This document shows, piece after piece, positions 8,819-18,026 of a stretch of DNA of 64,000 bases. Source of the DNA: Bacteroidetes bacterium GWF2_33_16 (GTDB lineage Bacteria; Bacteroidota; Bacteroidia; Bacteroidales; UBA12077); contig MEOE01000013.1 in NCBI GenBank assembly GCA_001768565.1, positions 248,001 through 312,000 on the forward strand, read 5' to 3'. Under the pieces are notes generated by a model. It was not told the DNA's origin. It made no database searches and was given only the letters and a program-made list of their open reading frames with translations. Every line of letters begins with the position of its first letter. The stretch's first letter is position 1. The translations under genes and the position numbers were made by a program.

Positions 8819-9832
8819 TTAGCATATTCTTGGTAATTGCTCACCTTGCAACATATTTATTATTCTAGTTCCTCCAATTCCGGTTTTTCCAACCACCATT
8901 TTTAGATGCATATTAACTATTTCACCAATTATTTTACTATCTACGCCTAAACTATTCTGCCTCATAATTTCCAATGTCTTTTCAGCATCATCAGGATGAA
9001 TTACAAGCATAACTTTTCCTTCATTTGCTAAGTACAATGAATCAAATCCAAGAACCTCACAGATTCCTTTTACTGAATCTTTTATTGGGATTTCTTTTTC
9101 ATTAATCTCAATTCCCAAATTGGTTATTTCAGATAACTCATTTAAAATAGTCGCCAATCCGCCACGGGTAATATCGCGCATAAATTTTATACGGATTCCT
9201 CTGCAAATCAACTCTTGAATTAAATCATTCAGGCATGCACAATCACTAACAATATCTGTTTTAAAACCAAGGTTATTACGCGCACCTAACACAGCAACAG
9301 AATGATCGCCAAGAGTTCCATTAATTATTATTAAATCACCTTGTTCAACTTGTTCGCCAGTACTTATGTAATCAAGGCCTTTCTCAAAAACTCCTATACC
9401 AGATGTATTAATAAATAGCTTATCACACTTACCTTTATTAACCACTTTTGTATCTCCTGTAACTATTTTAACGTTAGCAATTTTTGCTTGCATAGCTATT
9501 GATTCAGCTATTTTTTCCAAATCTTTCATATCAAATCCTTCTTCGATAATAAAGGATACTGAAATATATTTTGGTATTGCACCAGAAACAGCTAAATCAT
9601 TTACTGTGCCACATACTGCGAGCTTTCCAATATCGCCACCCGGAAAAAATATAGGATCAATCACAAAAGAATCGGTTGTAAATGCCAGGCTCTGTCCGGA
9701 AATTTTCAAAATAGCAGAATCGGATAAAACAGCAGAGGAATTCCCAAATGAATTTATAAAAACATTCCGGATGAGATCCTGTGAAGCTTTTCCTCCACTC
9801 CCATGATTTAGTGTTATTGCTTTTTTATTCAT
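8819..9832 (-). CDS. hypE: Carbamoyl dehydratase HypE (hydrogenase cyanide-ligand synthesis)
   Basis: The start is set at the ATG at 9832 (MNKKAITLNHGSGG), giving 337 residues and an 8-nt ATGAATAA overlap with the hypD stop, typical of coupled genes. A longer frame to 9892 would run deep into hypD and adds no family sequence. PurM/HypE-type ATP-binding motifs (HGSGGKAS, TTDSFV, GTVNDLA) are present. The C-terminus ends in PRIC, whose terminal cysteine receives the carbamoyl group from HypF and is dehydrated to thiocyanate. Confidence 0.95.
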   Translation of the reverse strand: MNKKAITLNHGSGGKASQDLIRNVFINSFGNSSAVLSDSAILKISGQSLAFTTDSFVIDPIFFPGGDIGKLAVCGTVNDLAVSGAIPKYISVSFIIEEGFDMKDLEKIAESIAMQAKIANVKIVTGDTKVVNKGKCDKLFINTSGIGVFEKGLDYISTGEQVEQGDLIIINGTLGDHSVAVLGARNNLGFKTDIVSDCACLNDLIQELICRGIRIKFMRDITRGGLATILNELSEITNLGIEINEKEIPIKDSVKGICEVLGFDSLYLANEGKVMLVIHPDDAEKTLEIMRQNSLGVDSKIIGEIVNMHLKMVVGKTGIGGTRIINMLQGEQLPRIC

Positions 9833-10910
9833 GCTTATTAAATTTGTAATATGCATGACATGCTCCTTCGCCAGATACCATGCATGCTCCAACCGGATTT
9901 TCGGGAGAACATATCATCCCAAACAATTTACAGTCGGCAGGAGTTTTAAAACCGCGCAATATATCACCACAAATACATGCAGGATTTTCCTTTTTATGTT
10001 CGACAGAAATATCAAATTCCAGTTGTGCATCAAAACTTGCATTTTTTTTCTTCATCTGTAATCCACTTAAAGGAATCTCACCTATTCCCCGCCAGGTATC
10101 ATTCCGTGTTTCAAAAACATCATTCATTGCTGCTTGTGCTTTTATATTCCCTTCTACTGTAACTGCTCTTGAATATTGAATCTCAACTTTCTGATTTGCT
10201 GAATTAATTTGTTTAACAAGCATATAAATTGATTGCATAATATCCACAGGTTCGAATCCTGCAACAACACATCCTATTTTGTATTTCGCAGGAATAAAAT
10301 CATAAATTTTAGAACCAGTAATTGTGCTTACATGACCGGGACAAATAAAACCATCAATTTTAACCTTGTCATTTAACAAAGCTTCCATTACAGGCGGCAT
10401 TATTTTATGTGCACTTAAAATAAAGAAGTTAGATATTTTCTCTTGATGTGCTTTTTGAATAGCAATAGCAGATGCCGGGGCTGTTGTTTCAAAACCTATC
10501 CCCAGAAAGATAATTTTCTTTTTTTTGTTTTGTTGGGCAATTTTAAGTGCATCGAGAGTTGAGTATACAATTCGTATATCTGCGCCTGCAGATTTTTCTT
10601 TCTCGAGGCTGCTTTCCGAACCAGGAACACGAATCAGATCGCCATAAGTTGTTATAATCACATTATCAATTCGGGATAAAGCAATTGCTCTATTAATAAA
10701 ATCGATACTCGAAACACAAACAGGACAACCCGGACCGGAGATCAACTTAATACTATCAGGTAATAAAGAAGGAATACCAAAACGATGAATAGCCATAGTA
10801 TGTCCACCACAAACTTCCATAAGCGATATAGGTTTGCCATCATATTTGTGCAGTTTTTCCGAAATCAATTTTACTACTTCGGCATCTCTGTATTCATCAA
10901 CGAATTTCAT
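9825..10910 (-). CDS. hypD: Hydrogenase Fe(CN)2CO assembly scaffold HypD
   Basis: 361 residues, normal length. The conserved signatures are visible: CGGHT near 35, GPGCPVCV near 65, GFETTAP near 153, and the C-terminal [4Fe-4S] cysteines (ACICGDILRG...DCKLFG) near 318-338. With HypC it carries the iron to which HypE-derived cyanide and CO are attached. It overlaps hypE by 8 nt and is separated from hypC by 96 nt of AT-rich sequence without a clear promoter. Confidence 0.95.
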   Translation of the reverse strand: MKFVDEYRDAEVVKLISEKLHKYDGKPISLMEVCGGHTMAIHRFGIPSLLPDSIKLISGPGCPVCVSSIDFINRAIALSRIDNVIITTYGDLIRVPGSESSLEKEKSAGADIRIVYSTLDALKIAQQNKKKKIIFLGIGFETTAPASAIAIQKAHQEKISNFFILSAHKIMPPVMEALLNDKVKIDGFICPGHVSTITGSKIYDFIPAKYKIGCVVAGFEPVDIMQSIYMLVKQINSANQKVEIQYSRAVTVEGNIKAQAAMNDVFETRNDTWRGIGEIPLSGLQMKKKNASFDAQLEFDISVEHKKENPACICGDILRGFKTPADCKLFGMICSPENPVGACMVSGEGACHAYYKFNKHE

Positions 10911-11006
10911 TTATTAGATATTAGTATCAAGATAAAATGCATTTTACTATAATTCAACTACATATAATTGGCTTTTTAATCTGTTAATATTAAATCATTT
11001 AAAAGT

Positions 11007-11222
11007 CTATTCTTCACCCATTTCGCGAAACAACTTCAATGTTTCCAGAGCTTCCTTTTTGTTGATTTTTTGTAAAGCAAATCCAGCATGTACGAGCACA
11101 TAATCACCTTCCTTCACATCATCAATCATTTGCATACCAACAATTACAATGGTTCCACCAACTGAAACATCTGCCAGATCGCCATTTATTCTAATTATTT
11201 TTCCTGGAATACTTAAACACAT
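11007..11222 (-). CDS. hypC: Hydrogenase assembly chaperone HypC
   Basis: 71 residues from the ATG at 11222. This start gives MCLSIPGKI; family knowledge requires Cys directly after the initiator Met for iron binding, so the longer frame to 11246 is rejected. The start lies 1 nt after the hypF stop codon, showing translational coupling. HypC shuttles the Fe(CN)2CO unit between HypD and the large-subunit precursor. Confidence 0.95.
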   Translation of the reverse strand: MCLSIPGKIIRINGDLADVSVGGTIVIVGMQMIDDVKEGDYVLVHAGFALQKINKKEALETLKLFREMGEE

Positions 11223-11223
11223 A

Positions 11224-13437
11224 TTATAAATAGTTTGATGCAACAACTAACTGACCTAATGCAATTCCACCATCATTTGGTGGTACAGAGTGATTTGTGA
11301 AGACTTCAAATTTATTTTTATTTAATATCTGAATTGATTTCTCGAGTAAAAAACGGTTTTGAAACACTCCACCCGAAAGGATTATTTTATTTAGTCCGGA
11401 TTCTTTTCGCATAATAACAGACACATGTTTAATAGCCTGAGCTATCGTATTATGAAATTTGGCTGAAACAACCGGAATAGATTCATTTTTTATGCTTGAA
11501 ATTATAGCATCTATTGTTTTATTAAAATTTAGAATTCCATTACTAAATTCAAAAGGATAGAACCCCGTTTCAGTTTTATCTGCGACTGATTCCAAACGTA
11601 TTGGTGCCTCAGCATCAAAAGTTTGTTTGTTGCATAAATTTAATATACAGGCTACCACATCAAACAACCTACCAGCACTGGATGTTAATGGAGAATTAAT
11701 ATCTTGCTGAATCATTTTCAGAACCAATTCGATTTCTTGCTTATCAATGTTTCTCAAACAATCGAGGTTTTCGATTTTGATTTGAGAATTATTTAAATAC
11801 GCCAACAGTATTCGCCAAGGCTGACCCACAGCCAAATCACCACCGGGCATTTTAACATAATCGAAATGAGCATATCGATCAAACGACTTCGTATCGCAAA
11901 TTAAAAACTCTCCACCCCAAATATTGCCATCGGTACCATATCCTGTACCATCAAAGCTAACCCCAATAACTTTCTCGTTTAGTTGATTTTCTGCCATGCA
12001 CGATACAATGTGTGCGTGATGATGCTGAACCTTGATAATGGGTATTTTGTTACCATTTAAATTTTCTGAATTTAGATTTTCAGCAAATTGCGTAGAAAGA
12101 TAATCTGGATGAAAATCGCATGTAATTATTCTGGTTTTAAATCTGAAAAGCTCGAAGAACTGAAAAACTGTTTTCTGATAAAAAGCATAGGTCTCGAAAT
12201 TTTTTAAATCTCCAATATGCTGGCTCATTATTACTGAGTTGTTTTTTCCAATACAAAAACTGTTTTTAAGCTCTGCACCAGCAGCAAAAACGCCATCAAC
12301 AGTATAATCCAGCTCAATTGGCGATGGAACAAAACCACGTGCCCTGCGAATTATCTGTTGCTTACCCAAAATTGTTTTAACTACAGAATCATCCAAAGGA
12401 TTTTCGATTTTCCGGTTATGACTAACAAATGCATCTACCTTTTTTGACAGATTCTGATTAGCCATTAAATTGTCTGAGATAATTGGTTCGCCAGAATTAT
12501 TTGCACTTGTATAAATTATTGCAGGTATTTTAAGTTGATCAAACAATAGGTAATGAAATGGCAAATATGGCAACATTGCACCAATACTTTTTAATCCACT
12601 ATTTATCGCAATACATAACTCCTTTTTCTCATTTAAAATAACAATGGGTTTTCGCCACGATTCAAGCAATTCTTTTTCATCATTTGTTACTTTACAATAA
12701 TCTTTTATTGTTTTTAAGTCCCTAAACATTACAGCAAAAGGCTTACTATCTCTCCCTTTAATCTCTCTAATTCGTAAAATGGCATTATCACTTTGTGCAT
12801 TACAAATAAGATTATAGCCACCTAATCCTTTAATTGCAATAACTTTTCCTTGTTCTATTTTAGAAGAAATTTCTTTAATAATCTTTTGAAAACCCCTTTC
12901 CCCTTTTAAGGAATACCTTGGACCACAATTGTTGCAGGCAACAGGTTGTGCATGAAATCGTCGATCTTCCACCTCATTATACTCATGCCTGCAAACTCCA
13001 CACATTTCGAACATAGACATTGTAGTATTAATTCGATCGTAGGGCAAATCTTTAATTATTGAAAACCGCGGACCACAATGAGTACAATTGATAAACGGAT
13101 AATCGATTCTGTGTGTTTGTGTTTTCAAATCATTTAGGCAATCATCACAAACGGCAATATCAGGACTTATTTCGGTAATTTGGTTTTCCAAGATCTTGCT
13201 TGGGAGAATATTAAAACTATCTGCAACAATACTATCAATTTGATTAACTATTATTTTTTTTATTACCGCAGCCGAAGGAGATTGTTTTTTTATCCCCAGC
13301 TTAAAAATATCAATCTGATTTTTCTCTCCCGAAACAGTAATTAAAACTCCATCGCTTCGATTAACAATATTACCAGTCAAACTGTGTTTTTTAGCCAAAC
13401 GGTAAATAAACGGACGAAAACCAACGCCCTGAACCAA
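11224..13437 (-). CDS. hypF: Carbamoyltransferase HypF (start codon uncertain)
   Basis: 737 residues from a TTG at 13437. It has the acylphosphatase motif VQGVGFRPF, four zinc-finger CxxC pairs (CDDC, CTHC, CGVC, CNNC; about 95-165), a YrdC-like domain and the C-terminal carbamoyltransferase/Kae1-like domain with VQHHHAHIVSC and SFDGTGYGTDG. It makes the carbamoyl group for HypE. The acylphosphatase first strand appears encoded upstream of the TTG (KKRIIKTSVSILVEGL, in frame to about 13491), yet there is no ATG, GTG or further TTG before the in-frame TGA at 13503. Translation may start at ATT or ATA, possibly coupled to rex. Confidence 0.9.
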   Translation of the reverse strand: MVQGVGFRPFIYRLAKKHSLTGNIVNRSDGVLITVSGEKNQIDIFKLGIKKQSPSAAVIKKIIVNQIDSIVADSFNILPSKILENQITEISPDIAVCDDCLNDLKTQTHRIDYPFINCTHCGPRFSIIKDLPYDRINTTMSMFEMCGVCRHEYNEVEDRRFHAQPVACNNCGPRYSLKGERGFQKIIKEISSKIEQGKVIAIKGLGGYNLICNAQSDNAILRIREIKGRDSKPFAVMFRDLKTIKDYCKVTNDEKELLESWRKPIVILNEKKELCIAINSGLKSIGAMLPYLPFHYLLFDQLKIPAIIYTSANNSGEPIISDNLMANQNLSKKVDAFVSHNRKIENPLDDSVVKTILGKQQIIRRARGFVPSPIELDYTVDGVFAAGAELKNSFCIGKNNSVIMSQHIGDLKNFETYAFYQKTVFQFFELFRFKTRIITCDFHPDYLSTQFAENLNSENLNGNKIPIIKVQHHHAHIVSCMAENQLNEKVIGVSFDGTGYGTDGNIWGGEFLICDTKSFDRYAHFDYVKMPGGDLAVGQPWRILLAYLNNSQIKIENLDCLRNIDKQEIELVLKMIQQDINSPLTSSAGRLFDVVACILNLCNKQTFDAEAPIRLESVADKTETGFYPFEFSNGILNFNKTIDAIISSIKNESIPVVSAKFHNTIAQAIKHVSVIMRKESGLNKIILSGGVFQNRFLLEKSIQILNKNKFEVFTNHSVPPNDGGIALGQLVVASNYL

Positions 13438-13496
13438 TCCTTCTACTAATATTGAAACAGATGTTTTAATAATTCTTTTTTTAAGATTTATAAAAA

Positions 13497-14132
13497 CTAT
13501 TCAACAACTTTTTGTGTGTAGTAAATCACACTTTCAAGTTCATCGCAGAGGTTTATATTGTGAACCACAATATTTTCAGGAGTTTTCAGGATTACAGGTG
13601 CAAAATTCAGAAAACCTTTGATTCCAAGGTCAATCAGTTTATTTACAATATCTTGTGCCGACATTTCGGGGACTGCGATAATGGCCACTTTAACATGAAA
13701 CCGTTTAATTATATCATCAAGCATTTCGAGCGGAAGAATTGGAATACCCCATCGTTTCGATTGTTTTGTTGGGTCGATATCGAAAGAAGCTACAATTATC
13801 ATTTTACGAAGCATAAACCGTTTATATTGCACTAAGGCTTTGCCAATATTTCCCATACCAACTATTATCACATGTTGATTTAATTGATACTTAAAGACTT
13901 CTTCTATCGCAGTTAATAAGTCATCAATTTTATATCCAGCTTTTTTGTTCCCTTTAATTTTAAAAACTGAGAAATCTTTTCGAACCTGTTCTGCAGTTAC
14001 ACCAGCTTCTTCGCCAAGATTATAAGAAAAAATCCGATCAAATCCTTTTCGCTTAAAACCTATTAAACACTGGCGATAAGTAAATAATCTTTTCGTATCA
14101 TGCCGCAAAACATATTTTGTGATTTGTTTCAC
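13497..14132 (-). CDS. rex: Redox-sensing transcriptional repressor Rex
   Basis: 211 residues, the usual Rex length. The N-terminal winged helix (about 1-75) includes AGVTAEQVRKDFSVF. The Rossmann domain begins with VIIVGMGNIGKAL (GxGxxG) near 90-102. Rex binds DNA when NADH/NAD+ is low and releases it when NADH rises. The GTG start at 14132 lies inside a perfect TTGTGA-N6-TCACAA site, so the gene is probably autoregulated. rex heads the hyp maturation operon and is divergent from the [NiFe] hydrogenase operon, which also carries a Rex site. Confidence 0.95.
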   Translation of the reverse strand: MKQITKYVLRHDTKRLFTYRQCLIGFKRKGFDRIFSYNLGEEAGVTAEQVRKDFSVFKIKGNKKAGYKIDDLLTAIEEVFKYQLNQHVIIVGMGNIGKALVQYKRFMLRKMIIVASFDIDPTKQSKRWGIPILPLEMLDDIIKRFHVKVAIIAVPEMSAQDIVNKLIDLGIKGFLNFAPVILKTPENIVVHNINLCDELESVIYYTQKVVE

Positions 14133-14134
14133 AA
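14117..14134. promoter_or_regulatory. Rex operator overlapping the rex start
   Basis: TTGTGATTTGTTTCACAA has perfect TTGTGA/TCACAA half-sites with a 6-bp spacer, matching the Rex consensus. It covers the rex GTG start codon at 14130-14132, consistent with autorepression of rex-hyp. Confidence 0.8.
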
Positions 14135-14268
14135 TATATTTTTATTATTTATTCTTTTTTGCAAGTTATGCAAGTTTTTTTAAAATAAAAATTATTTATC
14201 TTGTATATTGATTTTCTGTTACTTATAATTTTTGTTGAAATGTTTTTAAACATTTTTTTACTTTTTCC

Positions 14269-14300
14269 TTGACTTTCGCCATCAAATGACTTTATATTTT
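14269..14300 (+). promoter_or_regulatory. Promoter of the membrane [NiFe] hydrogenase operon
   Basis: A -33 TTG at 14269-14271 and a near-consensus -7 TATATTTT at 14293-14300 (consensus TAnnTTTG) are 21 bp apart. The predicted start site falls inside the adjoining Rex site. Confidence 0.5.
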
Positions 14301-14302
14301 AA

Positions 14303-14320
14303 TTGTGAAATTAATCACAA
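14303..14320. promoter_or_regulatory. Rex operator of the membrane [NiFe] hydrogenase operon
   Basis: TTGTGAAATTAATCACAA has perfect half-sites and a 6-bp spacer. It lies just after the -7 element and 2 nt before the ATG at 14323, so bound Rex would block initiation. Confidence 0.82.
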
Positions 14321-14322
14321 CT

Positions 14323-15321
14323 ATGAAAAACTATTATTCATTACACATTTCTGAGTGGAATAAAGCTATTGAAAAAGTTTTATCTGATTATTTAATATAT
14401 GCTCCTATAAAAAATGATTTTACTCTCGACTACGAATTAATCAATCAAACCAACATTTCCGAAATTTTATATAATATTCCTAAACCAACCACCCCAATAA
14501 AAACATTGTTTCTTCCGATTAAAGAAAATGTAACAAACGACAAACCCAATCAAAAAAGAATAATAATTGGCACTCCCAATTGTGATATACAAGGATTAAA
14601 GATTTTAGATGAAATATATTTAGATAAGGATTTTTGGGACTCCACATATCATGCTAAACGCGAAAATACCTTGCTTATCTCAACTCCTTGCTTCGACACC
14701 CAGGAATATTGTCATTGTTCTGTTTATGGTATTAATCCTTTTCCAACCGAAGTAGCTGATATCTCCTTATCAAAAGTAGATACCAAAATTAATCTTGAAA
14801 TACTATCGGATAAAGGGGAAAAGTTTATTGCTGAATTAAAAGGATTTGCAAGTATTTCAAAATCGGCAGAAACAGATTTAAAAGACATTGAATTAAAACA
14901 AAGTAAGGTAGAAAAACAGATACACTCAAATAATTCCGGTTTGCCCGATTATAAAAAAACTGGAGATATTGTTCAACAAGCTACCGAAGAAACATGGAAA
15001 AGATATTCATCAAAATGTGTTTCCTGTGGTGCTTGTGCAACTATTTGCCCTACATGTACCTGCTTTTTGCTTATTGATAAACCAAATTTCGAAAAAGTAA
15101 GGCAGCTGGATGCTTGTCAGTATCCTGCATTTGAAAGAGTTGCTGGAGGTGAAGATAATTTGCATCAGTTGCCAAAACGATTCAAAAACAGATATTTCTG
15201 TAAATATGTATGGAAACCCGAAAAATTTAAATCACTTGCATGTACAGGTTGTGGTCGCTGCATTGAAGCATGTATTGCAAAAATCAATAAAAATGAATTA
15301 TTCAGAGAATTTGCTAGTTAA
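14323..15321 (+). CDS. Sulfhydrogenase beta / AsrA-like FeS subunit
   Basis: 332 residues from the ATG at 14323; a GTG at 14305 is in frame but lies inside the Rex operator. The N-terminal ~200 residues match the beta-subunit fold of cytoplasmic sulfhydrogenases and sulfite reductase subunit A (GTPNCDIQGL, CHCSVYG). The C-terminus has two [4Fe-4S] motifs, CVSCGACATICPTCTC and CTGCGRCIEAC. In the known enzymes this subunit links the NAD(P)H-flavin gamma subunit to the hydrogenase. Here it opens an operon for a membrane group-4-type hydrogenase and is followed 3 nt later by the gamma-like gene. Confidence 0.88.
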   Translation: MKNYYSLHISEWNKAIEKVLSDYLIYAPIKNDFTLDYELINQTNISEILYNIPKPTTPIKTLFLPIKENVTNDKPNQKRIIIGTPNCDIQGLKILDEIYLDKDFWDSTYHAKRENTLLISTPCFDTQEYCHCSVYGINPFPTEVADISLSKVDTKINLEILSDKGEKFIAELKGFASISKSAETDLKDIELKQSKVEKQIHSNNSGLPDYKKTGDIVQQATEETWKRYSSKCVSCGACATICPTCTCFLLIDKPNFEKVRQLDACQYPAFERVAGGEDNLHQLPKRFKNRYFCKYVWKPEKFKSLACTGCGRCIEACIAKINKNELFREFAS

Positions 15322-15324
15322 CAG

Positions 15325-16149
15325 ATGAACGATAAAACCAACATATACAAACCCATAAGGGCAAAATTGTTAAAGGTAATTACCGAATCGCCAACGATAA
15401 AAACCTTTGTAATGGAACCTGAACAGGATTTTTCTTTTAAAACCGGCGAATTTATTGAATTAACAGTTGACGGAATTGGTGAGGCACCATTTACACCTTC
15501 ATCATCTCCACTTGAGACAAAACAGATTGAGGTTACTGTAATGAAAACCGGATATGTTACCGAATATCTGCATAATATGAAAGAGGGCGAAACACTTGGA
15601 ATTCGAGGCCCATTTGGCAGAGGGTACCCGGTCGAAAAGTTTTACGATAAGGAAGTATTAATATTAGGTGGTGGATGCGGCTTCGCCCCTATACGATCGT
15701 TATTATACAATCTGGCTGCAATATCCGATAAGTTAAGAAAAGTGACTTTATGCTACGGGTCAAAAACACCAGATGAATGTATCTATAAACCATATGTTGA
15801 GCAACTGAGAAATACTCCTAAATTCGAAGTATTAAGAACAGTTGATATTCCGGATGAAAAATGGACCGAAACAGTAGGTGTTTCAACCGTATTGCTCGAC
15901 AAGGTTAAAGTAGATATTAAAAATTCTGTTGCGGTTTGTTGTGGGCCGCCAATAATGATGAAATTCGGCACCAAGAAATTTCTCGAAATGGGATATCCTG
16001 AGCATGACATTTATTTATCGATGGAAAAAAATATGTCGTGTGGATTGGGTAAATGCGGACATTGCATGATGGGCAAATACTTTGTATGCAAAGATGGACC
16101 AGTATTTACATATAATGAAATTAAAGATCAACCAGATATCTGGAGTTAA
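15325..16149 (+). CDS. Sulfhydrogenase gamma / AsrB-like FAD-NAD(P)H oxidoreductase
   Basis: 274 residues. It has a ferredoxin-reductase FAD domain (FIELTVDGIGEAPFTPSS near 47-62), an NAD(P)-binding domain (VLILGGGCGFAPIRSLL near 110-125) and a C-terminal [2Fe-2S] segment CGLGKCGHC...C (near 240-258). This is the architecture of HydG/ShyC and AsrB. It would provide the NAD(P)H site for the complex; no residue that I can read settles NADH versus NADPH. Spacing of 3 nt on each side shows tight operon structure. Confidence 0.9.
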   Translation: MNDKTNIYKPIRAKLLKVITESPTIKTFVMEPEQDFSFKTGEFIELTVDGIGEAPFTPSSSPLETKQIEVTVMKTGYVTEYLHNMKEGETLGIRGPFGRGYPVEKFYDKEVLILGGGCGFAPIRSLLYNLAAISDKLRKVTLCYGSKTPDECIYKPYVEQLRNTPKFEVLRTVDIPDEKWTETVGVSTVLLDKVKVDIKNSVAVCCGPPIMMKFGTKKFLEMGYPEHDIYLSMEKNMSCGLGKCGHCMMGKYFVCKDGPVFTYNEIKDQPDIWS

Positions 16150-16152
16150 TAT

Positions 16153-16656
16153 ATGAGCAAGAAAATACTTATAGATTTAAGCAAATTCAGAACATTCGAC
16201 AAAAAAAGTTGCGATGTTACTCCACCTGAAGCATTTTTCAGTTATCCACCTAATATAAATGGGCTGAAAAGCATTCGTGAGCTAGCTGTATTTCAATTTA
16301 CTTGTCGACGATGCGAAGATGCTCCATGTATTCATGTTTGTCCGGTTGAAGCACTGGAAAAAGATGCAGATGGTATGATACACAGACATACGAATCTTTG
16401 TATTTCATGTAAATCATGTGTAACTATTTGTCCTTTTGGAACCATGATGAGCGATTTTTTTGATCATCATAGAAAAAAAGAATTGTATTTCGACCTTACA
16501 GACAAAGAAGAATTGAAGAAATTCATTATAGCATGTCCGATTGGAGCAGTTACATTGGTTGACATGGATGAAAATCCGGCAGAACATATTTACAAATTGA
16601 ACGATAAAGTTCTTATTAAGGAACTTGTTTGGAGTACTGAAAAAACAGTAAAATAA
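16153..16656 (+). CDS. Polyferredoxin electron-transfer subunit (HycB/HydN-like)
   Basis: 167 residues. The Cys motifs CRRCEDAPCIHVCP (about 52-65) and CISCKSCVTICPFG (about 82-95) each combine for [4Fe-4S] clusters, with an additional ACPIGAV near 120. Family relatives shuttle electrons between a dehydrogenase module and a group 4 hydrogenase. Its place between the flavin module and the membrane hydrogenase genes suggests exactly that wiring role. Confidence 0.85.
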   Translation: MSKKILIDLSKFRTFDKKSCDVTPPEAFFSYPPNINGLKSIRELAVFQFTCRRCEDAPCIHVCPVEALEKDADGMIHRHTNLCISCKSCVTICPFGTMMSDFFDHHRKKELYFDLTDKEELKKFIIACPIGAVTLVDMDENPAEHIYKLNDKVLIKELVWSTEKTVK

Positions 16657-16658
16657 TT

Positions 16659-17591
16659 ATGGCAGAGCAACTATTTTACTTTCTAATATTTCCGGGACTA
16701 CTTTTTGCAGCAGTAGTTGGAGCATTTTTGTCGTATTATGATAGAAAAATTACTGCTTGGGTGCAATTCAGAAAAGGGCCTCCTCTTTTTCAGCCATTTT
16801 ATGATTTCTTTAAATTGTTGTTAGTAAAAGAAACTATTTTACCAAAATACGGATCAAAAGGTGTTTTTTTGGCGGCACCAATATTTGCTGTTTTCGGTGC
16901 AACCGCTGCAGGAGTATTTATCTTACTTCCTCTTTTAGGAATTGAAACCGGATTTAATGGAGATATAATAGTTATATTTTACCTACTTACAATTCCGTCG
17001 CTTACATACATAATTGGGTCGTTGGCTTCTGGAAATCCGTTAGCAGCTGTTGGCGGATCAAGAGAAATGAAACTTATTCTTGCTTACGAACTAACATTCT
17101 TATTAGTGTTGGCAGGAATAATTCAAAAAGCCGGAATGACCATCAGTCTAAACGAAATAATTTCATTCCAAACTATAAATGGGGCATTTGCAGGCAGCAT
17201 TTCTGGAATCATCTTATTTATTGTTTTTATTTTCTGTATACAGGCAAAACTTGCATTGGTTCCTTTCGATATGCCAGAAGCCGAAACAGAAATAAACCAC
17301 GGCATTATGATCGAGTACTCAGGCACTCCTTATGCTTTGGTTAAACTCGCAAAATATATTATGCTCTTTATCCTTCCGGCATTTCTTATTAGTTTGCTAT
17401 GGGGAGGATTAAATTTTGAAGGAATCCATATTCTCTGGTCAGTATTAAAAATATTATTTGTAGTGCTATTGCTTACGCTTATTAGGAATACAAATCCGAG
17501 AGTAAAAATTAAGCAAGCTTTACGATTTTTTATTCTTTGGATGAACCTTTTAGCAATATTAGCAATAGTGCTTTCATATTTTGGATATTAA
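16659..17591 (+). CDS. NuoH-like membrane anchor of group 4 hydrogenase (MbhM/EchB type)
   Basis: 310 residues with about eight hydrophobic membrane segments. NuoH signatures are present: YYDRKITAWVQFRKGPP near 26-42, and the acidic cytoplasmic loop FDMPEAETEINHG near 203-215. This subunit joins the [NiFe] module to the ion-translocating arm and starts the charge path. It lies 2 nt after the ferredoxin gene. Confidence 0.93.
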   Translation: MAEQLFYFLIFPGLLFAAVVGAFLSYYDRKITAWVQFRKGPPLFQPFYDFFKLLLVKETILPKYGSKGVFLAAPIFAVFGATAAGVFILLPLLGIETGFNGDIIVIFYLLTIPSLTYIIGSLASGNPLAAVGGSREMKLILAYELTFLLVLAGIIQKAGMTISLNEIISFQTINGAFAGSISGIILFIVFIFCIQAKLALVPFDMPEAETEINHGIMIEYSGTPYALVKLAKYIMLFILPAFLISLLWGGLNFEGIHILWSVLKILFVVLLLTLIRNTNPRVKIKQALRFFILWMNLLAILAIVLSYFGY

Positions 17592-17603
17592 AAATTAATA
17601 ACT

Positions 17604-18014
17604 GTGGGATTTAAAGAACACTGCTTTAAGAAATCATTATGGTTGTTCCATTTCGCTGGAGCATCGTGCAACAATTGTGATATTGAAATACTCGATTGTC
17701 TCACACCGCGATATGATGTAGAGCGATTTGGAATGTTGCTGGTTGGGAGTATTAGACATGCTGATGTTTTATTGGTAAACGGATCAATAAACCAGCGGGA
17801 TAAAAGCAGACTATTAGAATTATACGAACAGGCGCCCAAGCCAATATTAGTAGTAGCTATAGGTGCTTGCGGATGTACAGGTGGAATATTTGCCGAAGGA
17901 AATACCTTTGCAGGTCCTGTGGATAAGATAATCCCTGTAGATGCTTATATTCCAGGCTGCCCGCCTAAACCAGAAGCTATATTAGCAGGAGTTGTTAAGC
18001 TTTTAAATAAGTAA
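17604..18014 (+). CDS. NuoB-like [NiFe] hydrogenase small subunit (MbhJ type)
   Basis: 136 residues from a GTG start. The proximal [4Fe-4S] ligands are Cys 22 and 25 (SCNNC), Cys 89 (GACG) and Cys 119 (PGCPP). Group 4 hydrogenase small subunits carry only this proximal cluster, as seen here. It passes electrons to the NiFe site of the large subunit at 18553. Confidence 0.94.
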   Translation: MGFKEHCFKKSLWLFHFAGASCNNCDIEILDCLTPRYDVERFGMLLVGSIRHADVLLVNGSINQRDKSRLLELYEQAPKPILVVAIGACGCTGGIFAEGNTFAGPVDKIIPVDAYIPGCPPKPEAILAGVVKLLNK

Positions 18015-18026
18015 AAGAGATTCGAC

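Noticed and set aside
9833..9892. Longer HypE start at 9892
   Set aside because: The added residues are a shifted reading of the hypD end and do not resemble HypE; the ATG at 9832 gives the usual coupled overlap.
14305..14322. GTG start for the AsrA-like gene at 14305
   Set aside because: It lies inside the Rex operator and about at the predicted transcription start; the ATG at 14323 gives a normal N-terminus.
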